This document shows positions 34,332-43,800 of a DNA stretch of 53,577 nt, piece after piece. The DNA lies in NCBI GenBank assembly GCA_016776725.1, contig JADHSV010000023.1, positions 1-53,577 of the forward strand, given 5' to 3'. Positions within the stretch are counted from its first letter, which is position 1. Each line of letters starts with the position of its first letter. Below the pieces are notes generated by a model. The model searched no databases and was not told where the DNA came from. It saw only the letters and a list, made by a program, of their open reading frames with translations. A program made the translations under genes and the position numbers. This DNA is from Rhodospirillales bacterium (GTDB lineage Bacteria; Pseudomonadota; Alphaproteobacteria; Rhodospirillales; Shumkoniaceae).

Positions 34332-35866
34332 CCGACCAAGACCAAGGCGAAGTCATCGAATTTCTGATGCGGCCGGAAACTCTGGCCGACGGATGCACGG
34401 AAGTGCGCAAGGTGGAAACCCACGCGTCGTTTGTTTTCATCGGCAAGGCGCGGGCGATCAAACTCAAGCGGGCAATCAAATACCCGTTCATGGATTTCTC
34501 GACCGTCGAAATCCGCCGGCAGTTCAGCCACGATGAAATCCGCGTTAACCGTCGGACCGCACCTGGATTATACCGGGGCGCGATCCCGATTACCCGCCGT
34601 GCTGACGGCGGCCTGGAGTTGGACGGTTCGGGCGAGGCGGTCGACTGGGTCATCGATATGGATCGGTTTGACGAGGATACCCTGTTTGACCGCAAAGCGT
34701 CGCGAGGCGAGTTGAACCGTCGCCTGATGGAGGATTTGGCCGAAGAGGTGGCGCGCTTTCACAAGGTCGCCGAACCGCGCGACGATTTCACCGGTCGGGG
34801 ATGGGTGAACGATACGCTCGTCAGCAACGAGGCGTCTTACGCACAATTCTCGGGTGGAACCCTGGCCGCCGAGCGCGTGGCACAATTCAACCGGCTTCAG
34901 CGCGAGGAATTCGAGCACCTGGGTGATCTGTTGGACGAACGTCAAACGGCGGGGTTCGTTAAGGAATGCCACGGGGATCTGCATCTTCGGAACATCTTTC
35001 TGGCCAACGGGCGCGCATCCATCTTTGACGGCATTGAGTTCAACAAGACTTTTTCCATCATCGACGTTTTTTACGATCTGGCGTTCCTGCTGATGGATCT
35101 CGACCGTCGTGACCTTCGCCGGCTGGCGTCCATCGTACTCAACCGCTATATGGATGCGGCGTGGGATACGGAAGGATTACGCCTGATGCCGCTATTCCTG
35201 TCCATGCGTGCGTCGGCCCGCGCCCATGTCGCCGCCGTTGGCGTGGCCGGGGCGACCGAAGCCGATGTCGCCGATCGTCTGCGGGTGGAATCGGTTGAAT
35301 ATCACGATATGGCGTTTCGCTATCTGGATGTGGCCAAGCCGCAGCTGGTGGCGGTGGGCGGGCTGTCGGGAAGCGGCAAATCGCGCATGGGGCGCGAACT
35401 GGCCTCCTTCGTGGGCGCAGCGCCCGGTGCGCGCATCGTGCGCACCGACGTTATCCGAAAGCGTCTGGCGGGCGTCGATCCCTTAACCAAGCTCGGTCCC
35501 GACGGCTATACGCCGGAGATGAGCGAACGGACCTATGCGGCGTTTTATGATGAAACCCGCAAGGCGCTGGAAACGGGGCAATCGGTTATCGCCGACGCCG
35601 TATTCTCCAAGCCCGAGGAACGTGCCGTGATCGCCGATGTTGCCCGCGATATGGACGTTCCCTTCAACGGACTGTGGCTGGAGGCTCCGCGCGAAATCAT
35701 GGAATTTCGCGTGACCAAGCGGCGGCGAAATGTCTCGGACGCCGATGCCGGCGTGGTGCGTCGGCAGCTGGATTATGATCTCGGTGAAATCACCTGGGAT
35801 AGGATCGATAGCTCCGGTCCGCGCACCCGGACCCTTGAAAAAGGTTTGAATATTCTGGGGTTATAG
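34328..35866 (+). CDS. Fused APH-like phosphotransferase and P-loop kinase
   Basis: A 512-residue two-domain protein. The N-terminal part (to about residue 330) has an aminoglycoside-phosphotransferase-like fold with ECHGDLHLRNIFLANG (catalytic Asp) and IFDGIEFNKTF for metal binding. The C-terminal part has Walker A GGLSGSGKSRMGRELA near residue 344 and later ADAVFSKPEERAVI, a kinase of the AAA_33/zeta-toxin-like class. Such fused proteins are widespread and uncharacterised, probably phosphorylating a small molecule. Translation starts at TTG 34328, coupled to the upstream EamA gene. Confidence 0.85.
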   Translation: MTDQDQGEVIEFLMRPETLADGCTEVRKVETHASFVFIGKARAIKLKRAIKYPFMDFSTVEIRRQFSHDEIRVNRRTAPGLYRGAIPITRRADGGLELDGSGEAVDWVIDMDRFDEDTLFDRKASRGELNRRLMEDLAEEVARFHKVAEPRDDFTGRGWVNDTLVSNEASYAQFSGGTLAAERVAQFNRLQREEFEHLGDLLDERQTAGFVKECHGDLHLRNIFLANGRASIFDGIEFNKTFSIIDVFYDLAFLLMDLDRRDLRRLASIVLNRYMDAAWDTEGLRLMPLFLSMRASARAHVAAVGVAGATEADVADRLRVESVEYHDMAFRYLDVAKPQLVAVGGLSGSGKSRMGRELASFVGAAPGARIVRTDVIRKRLAGVDPLTKLGPDGYTPEMSERTYAAFYDETRKALETGQSVIADAVFSKPEERAVIADVARDMDVPFNGLWLEAPREIMEFRVTKRRRNVSDADAGVVRRQLDYDLGEITWDRIDSSGPRTRTLEKGLNILGL

Positions 35867-35960
35867 CCGAAACGCGCGTGTCAACCTTCTAATTTCCGTT
35901 CGGCGCGGGTATCATGTTAGGGGATATTGTTGACAGGCGGAACGTGCCGAGGAGGACGCC

Positions 35961-36827
35961 ATGCCAATCAAAGCGATACTCGTTCCCATCGACGGGACGC
36001 TAAACGCGCAACCCGTGTTGGAAACGGCATTTGCCGTGGCCCGCGATCTTTCAGCCCATGTAGAGGTGCTTCACGTTCGCGCCGATTCGCGCAATGCGGT
36101 GCCGTTGCTGGGCGAGGGGATGTCGGGCGCCATGATCGAGGAAATGATCGATCTGGCCGAATCCGAGGCGGCAACCCGGGCCGAAAAGGCACGCGCCGCG
36201 TTCGATGATGTGTGCAAGCGGTTTGAATTTCCGGTGGTTGGGTCCCCTCCGGGGCCGGACGGACCGTCGGCCGGATGGCTGGAACGGACGGGCCGCGAAG
36301 ACGAAGCAACGGCCCAGTGCGGACGGCTTTCCGATCTGATTGTCGTGGCCCGGCCGACCGAGGACACGGACGTTTCCTCGCGCATGACGCTCAGCGCGGC
36401 GATCCGCGAAACCGGCAGGCCGGTCCTGGTGGTCCCGCCGGGCGAGCCCCGACCGCTGGGCAAAAAAGTCGCCATCGCCTGGAACGGTAGCGCCGAGGCG
36501 GCGCGCGCGGTACGCCTGTCTGTGGCCTTTATCGAAGCCGCCGACGAGGTGATTATCCTGACCGCCGAGGGTGGCCACACGCGTGCGGTCGAGGCGTCGG
36601 AACTGGCGGACTATCTGGCCTGGCACGGCGTTACGGCGAAAGCCCACACCTTCGAGATCGCGGATCGTGCGGGGGGCGAAGAGCTTCTTCGCGAGTGCGC
36701 GGAAATCGGCGCCGACGTGTTGCTGATGGGGGCTTACACCCAAAGCCGGGTGCGACAGCTTATTATGGGCGGCATCACCCGCCACGTTCTGGCCGAGGCC
36801 CAGTTGCCGGTGGTCATGGCGCGCTAG
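35961..36827 (+). CDS. Universal stress protein, tandem UspA domains
   Basis: A 288-residue cytosolic protein with two UspA domains. The first begins AILVPIDGTLNAQPVLETAF; the second begins KVAIAWNGSAEAARAVRLSV. ADVLLMGAYTQSRVRQLIMG contains the second-domain G-x2-G-x9-G nucleotide-loop-like pattern, while the first domain lacks a clear loop. A GAGGACGCC sequence precedes the ATG. It is single and converges on the SRAP gene with 7 bp between stops. Relatives are often induced by oxygen limitation or stationary phase; no specific promoter element is visible. Confidence 0.9.
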   Translation: MPIKAILVPIDGTLNAQPVLETAFAVARDLSAHVEVLHVRADSRNAVPLLGEGMSGAMIEEMIDLAESEAATRAEKARAAFDDVCKRFEFPVVGSPPGPDGPSAGWLERTGREDEATAQCGRLSDLIVVARPTEDTDVSSRMTLSAAIRETGRPVLVVPPGEPRPLGKKVAIAWNGSAEAARAVRLSVAFIEAADEVIILTAEGGHTRAVEASELADYLAWHGVTAKAHTFEIADRAGGEELLRECAEIGADVLLMGAYTQSRVRQLIMGGITRHVLAEAQLPVVMAR

Positions 36828-36834
36828 CTTCGGC

Positions 36835-37419
36835 CTAACCGAAAAGGTCACCCTGAGTCTGGGGCGGTTGATCCTCAACCGCCGTCAGGGTCCCGTGCGT
36901 GAAAGGCACGAGGGCCGCGCGTATATCCTCGAACGTCTTCGACGGGTCAATCCAGTCGGCTTCGCGGCTGCGATCCAGAATGACCGGCATGCGCCCATGG
37001 ATGCGGGCGATTTCCGGGCTCGGCGCGCAGGTGATGATGGTGAAATGCCCACTATCGAAAAGACCGGCAAAGGCGAAAGGTTCGCTGTCCGCTGGCGCGA
37101 TCCGGTTTTTGAAACGGGCACGGCCATCGCGCCGCCATTCGAAATAGGCCGTCGCCGGAACCAGACAGCGGTTGGCCAGCAAAGGCCGAAACGTCTTTTT
37201 GGTGTCCAGCGTTTCGGATCGGGCGTTAATCAGCGGTTTGCCGTCCCACGACGATGGCAGGCCCCATGACAGAAATTGCGGGGCTGCGTCCGCCACGATG
37301 ACCAGCGTTCGGTTGGTCGGGCGAATTTCCTCGCCTTCCGGCAGTTGCGGAATTCCGACCAACCCGAACCGGCGCGCCATATCGCGAGGCCGGGCATTGA
37401 GTTCATAGCGCGAGCACAT
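36835..37419 (-). CDS. SRAP/YedK-type abasic-site DNA-protein crosslinker
   Basis: A 194-residue HMCES/YedK protein that shields abasic sites in single-stranded DNA by covalent linkage. The start is fixed by the catalytic Cys2 in MCSRYELNARP; an upstream frame would hide it. Other family residues are in FEWRRDGRARFKNR (catalytic Glu) and ARIHGRMPVILDRS (catalytic His). It is divergent from the SDR gene across 70 bp. No lexA-like box is obvious by eye in that gap. Confidence 0.93.
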   Translation of the reverse strand: MCSRYELNARPRDMARRFGLVGIPQLPEGEEIRPTNRTLVIVADAAPQFLSWGLPSSWDGKPLINARSETLDTKKTFRPLLANRCLVPATAYFEWRRDGRARFKNRIAPADSEPFAFAGLFDSGHFTIITCAPSPEIARIHGRMPVILDRSREADWIDPSKTFEDIRAALVPFTHGTLTAVEDQPPQTQGDLFG

Positions 37420-37490
37420 GACCAGATCATATGGGCGAAACACCAAATTGTACAAATACACAGCGCGCCGAAGCTGCTATCGTTTGCACC

Positions 37491-38231
37491 ATGGGAGAGG
37501 AACGAAAAACCGTAATTATTACCGGCGCCAGCCGGGGAATTGGACATTCGGTCGCCAAACGTTTTTTGGAGAGCGGCTGGCGGGTGCTGACGTGTTCGCG
37601 CGACGAAGTGCCGCCCGAGTGCAAACTGATCCCCAATTGGACATGCCATATTCCTACTGATCTGGGAGATGCCGCGAGCGTTGCCAACTTCATTGAAAAA
37701 GCCAATGAAGTGCTGGGCGACGGGCCGTTGCATGCCCTGGTCAACAACGCCGGAATGTCGCCGAAGACCCCGTTCAAGGAACGGCTGGGCTGCCTGAACG
37801 GCGAGATCGACGCCTGGCGCGAGGTGTTCGAGATCAATTTCTTCGCCGCCCTGAAACTGGCGCGCGGGTTCGCGACACCCCTGCATCGGGGCAAGGGGGC
37901 CATCGTCAATGTCACGTCCATCGCGGGCCATTATGTTCATCCGTTCGCGGGGTCCGCCTATTCAATTTCCAAGGCTGCGCTTTCGGCGTTGACGCGGCAG
38001 ATGGCGCACGAGTTCGCCGAACTGGGCGTGCGGGTAAACGCCGTTGCGCCGGGCGAGATTGAAACCGACATGATCCAGCCCGAATACGAGGTTCTGGTGC
38101 CGCGCATCGCCTTGAACAAGATGGGGTCGCCCGAAGATGTTGCCGGAACCATCTATTTTCTTTGTTCCGAGGACGCAGGCTACGTAACCGGAAGCGAGAT
38201 TTGGGTGACGGGCGGTCAACACCTCTATTAG
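37491..38231 (+). CDS. Short-chain dehydrogenase/reductase
   Basis: A 246-residue classical SDR. The NAD(P) loop TGASRGIG is at residues 13-20, NNAG appears as VNNAGMSPKTPF, and the catalytic residues are in VNVTSIAG (Ser region) and SAYSISKAAL (Tyr-x3-Lys). The C-terminus TGSEIWVTGGQHLY fits the family. ATG 37491 follows GCACC and leaves the family-typical short N-terminus. The stop overlaps the downstream glycosyltransferase region (TAGTG), so the two are probably coupled. The substrate might be a sugar or a fatty-acyl compound; the sequence does not decide. Confidence 0.9.
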   Translation: MGEERKTVIITGASRGIGHSVAKRFLESGWRVLTCSRDEVPPECKLIPNWTCHIPTDLGDAASVANFIEKANEVLGDGPLHALVNNAGMSPKTPFKERLGCLNGEIDAWREVFEINFFAALKLARGFATPLHRGKGAIVNVTSIAGHYVHPFAGSAYSISKAALSALTRQMAHEFAELGVRVNAVAPGEIETDMIQPEYEVLVPRIALNKMGSPEDVAGTIYFLCSEDAGYVTGSEIWVTGGQHLY

Positions 38232-38239
38232 TGGATAAA

Positions 38240-40684
38240 ATGAAGCTCAAACCCGAAAAACCCGCCAACGCCGCGCTTTTCTATCATCCGGATGCGGTCG
38301 AGTCGGGCGGGGACAAACTCATGGGCCGCCACGCGGCGGGCGAAGGGTTTCTGACCGGTTACGTTCGCTATTCCGATGCACCAGCTTTCTACGCACACTG
38401 CGCCGACAAGGCCCATTTTGCCGATTTTAGCGCCCGTGTCGCAGCGCTTGACCCATCGAAAAGGCCGTGCCGCTGGATCAATTTCGGAAACGTGGAAAAT
38501 ATCGGTAAGATCGGATGCCTGTCGCTGCCCACGCCGTCGCTGGCCGGGGCGGCGTGGCGCCGCCGCGCAAATGATACGCGGGCCTACAGTATTTGCGGCG
38601 TCAACCACACCATCGCGTCGGAAGCCGTCATGGACGGCCTGGGCGAATTGCTGACCTCGCCGGTCCAGCCGTGGGATGCCGTGATCTGCACGTCGCACGC
38701 GGTTCGGGCGACGGTGCGCAGGTTGCTTGGTAATTGGGCGGAATTCCTGAACGGGCGCACCGGCGGCAATGTGCAATTGGGGGTGCAGCTGCCGGTAATT
38801 CCGCTAGGCGTGCATTGCGATAAATATGCACCCGGAAAAAAGGCGGATAAAGCGCGCGCGGATTTGCGGGCAAGTTTGGGGATCGAGGAAGATGATGTCG
38901 CCGTCCTGTTCATGGGGCGGCTGAGCTTTCACGCCAAGGCGCACCCGTTGCCCATGTATCTGGCGTTGGAGGAAGCGGCCAGAAGAACGGGAAAGAAAAT
39001 TCATCTTGTTCAGGCTGGATGGTTCGCCAACGAAGGGATCGAGAAGGAATTCAGGGACGGGGCGAAAGCGTTCTGCCCGTCGGTCAATCCGGTCTTTCTG
39101 GACGGGCGGGATGCGTCCGTGCGCTCGAACATCTGGTTTGCCGCCGATATCTTCTGTTCGCTGTCCGATAATATCCAGGAAACGTTTGGTCTGACGCCCA
39201 TCGAAGCCATGGCCGCCGGGTTGCCCTCGGTGGTGGCCGACTGGGACGGATACCGCGATACGGTCCGTCACGGAATTGACGGCTTTGCCATTCCCACATG
39301 GATGCCGCCGGCAGGGGCAGGGCAGGGGCTTGAGCTTCCGGTCGGCGGCGAGCTGGGGCTGGTTGATCGCGATCAGGCTTATAATTTGTATTGCGGCAAC
39401 GTCAGCCAGGCGACGGCGATAGACGTTCCGGCCTGTGTCGAGGCGTTTTCCGTCCTTGTCGATGATGTGGATCTGCGCCGGAAAATGGGTGACGCGGCGC
39501 GCAGGCGGGCGCGGCAGTGTTTCGATTGGCGGGTCGTTGTTGCCGCTTATCAGGCCTTGTGGAAGGAACTTGAGGCGATCCGAAGAAGCGCCACCGAAAT
39601 CGCGCCGCAGGCCGATGGCCGCCCCGCCCATCCGTTACGAGACGATCCGTTTGCGCTGTTTTCCGCCTATCCCACACAGTCTTCCTCCGGCCAATTCGCC
39701 ATAGGCCCGGTTTCCGGAGCCGACCGGACGCGCATGAAGGCCATTCGGCGGCACGGCATGAACCGGTTCGCTGCATCCACAATGCCGCCTGAGGCGGAAC
39801 TGGGTAATCTGCTGGACCGGCTGAACGAAGGGGGCGTGTCCGGGCTTAACGAATTCGTTGATCAAGCACCCGAGGAACAAAGGGCGGGTGTCTTGCGTGG
39901 CGTCGGCTGGCTGGGAAAGGCGGGACTGGCGCGCATTCTTCCGGCTGTCGGCCCGGCGGCTCCGACCGAGGATGCCGAACCAAGGGACGTGCGGGGCTCG
40001 GGCATCAACGCCCTGCGACGGGCGGTCATGGATACTCCGGCTTCGTTGCCGGCGCGCAAAAGCCTGGCCCGGGCCTATTTTGAGCGTGGGGATCGGACCT
40101 ATGCCGTCAATGAGTATTTTCGTGCTATCCGCATCGCGCCCGACGATGCCGAACTGTGGTATTGGCTGGGGATGGCGTTGCGTCATGAAGGTGACGCGGC
40201 GGCGGCGCTGGAATGCTTCACGACGTGCAAACGTCTTGCCGGTCCGAATCCCCATCTGCTTTGCCAGCAAGGAATGGCCTTTAAATCGACCGGCAAGATG
40301 AAAGCCGCCGAAAAGGCTTTCGGCCAGGCGCTGGAGGCGGACCCCGAAAACATCCATGCGCTGGCGGCGCTTGCTTCCATGGAAGCCGCCCGGGGGGGCA
40401 AGGCAAAGGAAAATAATAGGATCGCCCTGCAAATGACCCGGGAGGGTCACTACGAAATTCTACGGCCGCTGTTTGATGGCTTGGCCACCGCGCACCAAAT
40501 TTTGATGTCGGCGGATCAGCGTGAGTTGATCGAATTCAATCCCGATGTCGTTGTGATTTGCGATGCCCCGTCGGACGATTTGCGGCGATTGATGCCGGAC
40601 GCAGAATTCGTTCAGGCCGATCCGCAGGCGGGGGTCGAGGAAGCGCTAAGTGCCATCTCGGCCATCGACACACAAAGCAGTTGA
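38240..40684 (+). CDS. Family-4-like glycosyltransferase fused to TPR domain
   Basis: An 814-residue protein. The N-terminal 450 residues resemble GT4 transferases: VLFMGRLSFHAKAHPLPMYL begins the donor-binding domain. The E-x7-E motif region is SDNIQETFGLTPIEAMAAGL, followed by PSVVADWDGYRDTVRHG. A linker with an ALFSAYPTQSSSG segment leads to TPR-like helices near residues 600-740 (ARKSLARAYFERGDRTYAVN, DAELWYWLGMALRHEGDAAA). ATG 38240 is preferred; GTG 38231 overlaps the SDR stop. The combination suggests a transferase that docks on a complex, perhaps cell-surface or protein glycosylation. The first 100 residues are unlike standard GT4 N-termini. Confidence 0.78.
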   Translation: MKLKPEKPANAALFYHPDAVESGGDKLMGRHAAGEGFLTGYVRYSDAPAFYAHCADKAHFADFSARVAALDPSKRPCRWINFGNVENIGKIGCLSLPTPSLAGAAWRRRANDTRAYSICGVNHTIASEAVMDGLGELLTSPVQPWDAVICTSHAVRATVRRLLGNWAEFLNGRTGGNVQLGVQLPVIPLGVHCDKYAPGKKADKARADLRASLGIEEDDVAVLFMGRLSFHAKAHPLPMYLALEEAARRTGKKIHLVQAGWFANEGIEKEFRDGAKAFCPSVNPVFLDGRDASVRSNIWFAADIFCSLSDNIQETFGLTPIEAMAAGLPSVVADWDGYRDTVRHGIDGFAIPTWMPPAGAGQGLELPVGGELGLVDRDQAYNLYCGNVSQATAIDVPACVEAFSVLVDDVDLRRKMGDAARRRARQCFDWRVVVAAYQALWKELEAIRRSATEIAPQADGRPAHPLRDDPFALFSAYPTQSSSGQFAIGPVSGADRTRMKAIRRHGMNRFAASTMPPEAELGNLLDRLNEGGVSGLNEFVDQAPEEQRAGVLRGVGWLGKAGLARILPAVGPAAPTEDAEPRDVRGSGINALRRAVMDTPASLPARKSLARAYFERGDRTYAVNEYFRAIRIAPDDAELWYWLGMALRHEGDAAAALECFTTCKRLAGPNPHLLCQQGMAFKSTGKMKAAEKAFGQALEADPENIHALAALASMEAARGGKAKENNRIALQMTREGHYEILRPLFDGLATAHQILMSADQRELIEFNPDVVVICDAPSDDLRRLMPDAEFVQADPQAGVEEALSAISAIDTQSS

Positions 40685-40849
40685 CGGCGACCGTCATCGC
40701 GCCAATTTCACCCGAATGAATGTTATCCCCAGAAAAGTGGCAACATACGATATTTTGTTGTGAATGCCGATTTGCGATCAATATATGGATGGTGTAAGAT
40801 TTTTGCCGCCTTCCAGCCGTATTCGTGAATTGGGATTAGGGATAGATCG

Positions 40850-43800
40850 GTGGTTGAAGATCGCCAGGAAAAACGCAACGCAAAAGGGCTGCCGGAAGAG
40901 ACCGGCGCCCAGCCCGTGGCCGACGACGTTTTCGACCGCGCCTTTGCCGGGCAGGACGCCGAGCCGGAACAGGGCGCTCCGGTTGACGAGCATCTGGCGC
41001 CGGACGAATATACAGAGCCCTTCCATCTGCGGTTTCGCCTGCCGGCAATCGCTGGCGCGATCCTGAGTGTGGGCTGGCTTGCGTTTTCCCTGTTTGCCGT
41101 CAACGAACAGCTTCCGTTAAGCGAATTGCTGTCGCTTCTGCCCCATGAACTGGGCGGCCTGGCCGCAGGCGTACTGACCCCGGTCGCGTTGCTGTGGATG
41201 GTGGTCGCCTTTTACGAACGCGGACATCAGTTGCGCCGGGAAACGGAATCCCTGCGCTGGCATTTCCGGCGTCTCGCCTATCCGTCCGATCGCGCCGAGA
41301 AACGCGTTACCCGGGTTTCGGAAGTGCTTCGCGCCCAGGCCCGTGAATTGACGCGGGCATCGGAAGAAGCCAGCGCGCGGGCGCGGGAAGTCACCGAAAT
41401 GGTCCACCGGCGCACCCTGGAACTGGCCCAGGTGTCCGAGGACGCCGATCTGCGCGCCCAGGCGGTCGCCGAGACTTTGCGCCGCCAGACCGAGGACCTT
41501 CAAGGTGTTTCCGACAAGGCCACGTCGCGCGCACGCGATGCGGGCGATGTCCTTTACCGGCAGTCGCATGATCTGGCGACGGCGTCGGAAAGGGCTGCCG
41601 TACAGGCGGACGACCTGAGCCAGACATTGAAGCGCCGCAGTGAAGAACTTTCCGAAACATCCATCGAAACGGCGACGCGCGCCAAGGAATCGGCTCGCAC
41701 GTTCCAGGACGGCGCGTCCGAAATGACCACCGCCGCGGCAACCGCTGTGTCGCGGACGGAAGAAGCCGCCCACGAATTCCAGAAACGCCTGAAGGAACTT
41801 CTCAGAGCGTCGGGGGACGCCGGCGATCATCTGCGCGCCGGGGCCGAGTTGCTGAGCGGGCACACCGACGATCTTTCCGAAAAAACCGACCGCGCATCCG
41901 CGCAAACCGAATGGATGCGCGAAACCTTGCGCCGCCAGACCGACGACCTTGAGGAAGCCGCCCAACGGGTCGCCGATCAGTCGTCCGATATTGAAGGGTC
42001 GCTGGCGCGGCAATCCAAGGCGCTTACCGAAACTTCCGATTACGTCGCCGATCGCGCCAAGAGCATTGGCGAAGGCCTTAGCGAGCATGCCCGCGAACTT
42101 ATCGCCACGTCCGAGCGCGTCGCCATGAACGTGCGGGCCACCGGCGACGTCTTCCGTCAACAGGCCCGCGAGCTGGTTGAAGCGTCCGATACATCGGTGG
42201 CGCGGACCGGGGCCGTCGGCGACGTGTTGCGGCAAATCGCCGGCGATCTGGGCGGCACCGCCGAAAAGGTGCTGGGCGAGGTCAAACGTGTTGGCGAAGA
42301 ACTGAAGGCGCGGCAGGGGGATCTTGGCGGCGTCGCCGAGAAAACGCTGGAAAAAATTGGCGAAGTTGGTTTGTCCGTGCGTGGCCGTGCCGATGATTTG
42401 GGCAAACTGGCCGATCAAAGCCTGTTGCGTATGAACGCCGTCGGCGAAGCGTTGCGCCGACGCACTCTCGATTTGGCTCAGGCCTCCGACAAGGCGAGCA
42501 ACGGGGTTCTTTCTCTGGCCGAAGGGTTGGACACGAGCACCCAAAAACTGGAAACAGCCGCCGACAAGGGGGTGGCAGGTGTCAATGCGGCGACCGCCTC
42601 CCTGCGTCAGAGTTTCGGCGCCATGGATGCCTCCGCCGAACGCACCAGCGCCTTGATAGCGACTTTCCGCGAGCGGCTCGATAACGTGACCGGGGCGTCG
42701 GAAACGGCTGTCGCGCGGATGATTGATCTGGGCGAAAATGTCGGCGAGCGGGCAAACGACGTGGCCACCGCTTCGGCTCGCGCCACCGGCGAAATCGAAA
42801 ATGTAGCGCGTGCCCTTTCCGAACAGGCGGATAAACTATCCAACGTTACCACGCGATCGGCCAAGCTGATGGCCGGGGCTGGTGAAATTCTCGGACGGCA
42901 TACCGGCGAGTTGGACGTCACCAGCGAAAAGGCCGAACAACGTCTTCAGGGCGTTGGCGAGGAAATGCGCCGGTGCTTGCGAAATCTGGTGGCGACGTCG
43001 GACGACGCGGCGGCCCGCGTGCAGGCCGTTGCCGAGGCGCTGGACAAACAGTCGGACGGACTGTCGGATGTTTCGGGACGGGCCATCGACGATGTCGGCA
43101 AGGCGGGCGAGACGTTACGTGAAAGGGCCCGCGACGTGGCCTCGGTTTCCGGTCGTTCGGCCAAACTGATTTCCCTGATTTCGGATGCCTTGCAGCGCCA
43201 GTCCGACGAGCTGGGCCTTGTTTCCGAACGCGCCGTGGATCGCATTGAGGTGGCGGGTAATACCGTCGATCACCATTCGGAAGGTCTGGCGCGCAACGCC
43301 GATGAAGCCGTCCGCCAACTGAGCGGGGCCGGTGACACGGTACGCGACCGTTCGCGCGAACTTATCAATCTTTCGCAAGAGGCTGTGTCACGGGTTCAGG
43401 ATGTCTCCGAAGGCTTGCGCGAAGGGCAGCGCGAAGTGACCTCGGCTGCCGAACATGCTGAAAACCGTCTGAAATCGGCCGGCGATGCGGTTGAAACGCG
43501 GGTTCGCGAAGCCGGCGTGGCGTCCGATCGCGCGGCGCGGCGTCTGGACGATATCGCCGGCGCCCTGGGGCGTCAAACGGATGCGCTTGATGCCGGATTG
43601 GACAAGGCGTCGGGACGCCTGCGCGAAGTCGGCGAAATGCTGCGCCAGCGTTCGGACGAGTTGAATCAGGCCTATGAAGAAGCTTCAAACCACGTGCGAA
43701 CCTTTGGCGACTCGCTGCGAGAGGAAACCTCTGCGTTGACCGAATCGTCCAGCGCGGCAGCCGATAAGGTCGGACGGGTTACCGATGGCCTGCACGAACA

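Noticed and set aside
36820..36860. Bidirectional terminator between the universal stress and SRAP genes
   Set aside because: Only a five-base stem (TTCGG/CCGAA) is present, too weak to call.
41117..42544. 475-codon open frame on the minus strand opposite the coiled-coil gene
   Set aside because: Antisense to the repeats; its own repeats mirror the 75-bp period of the coding strand.
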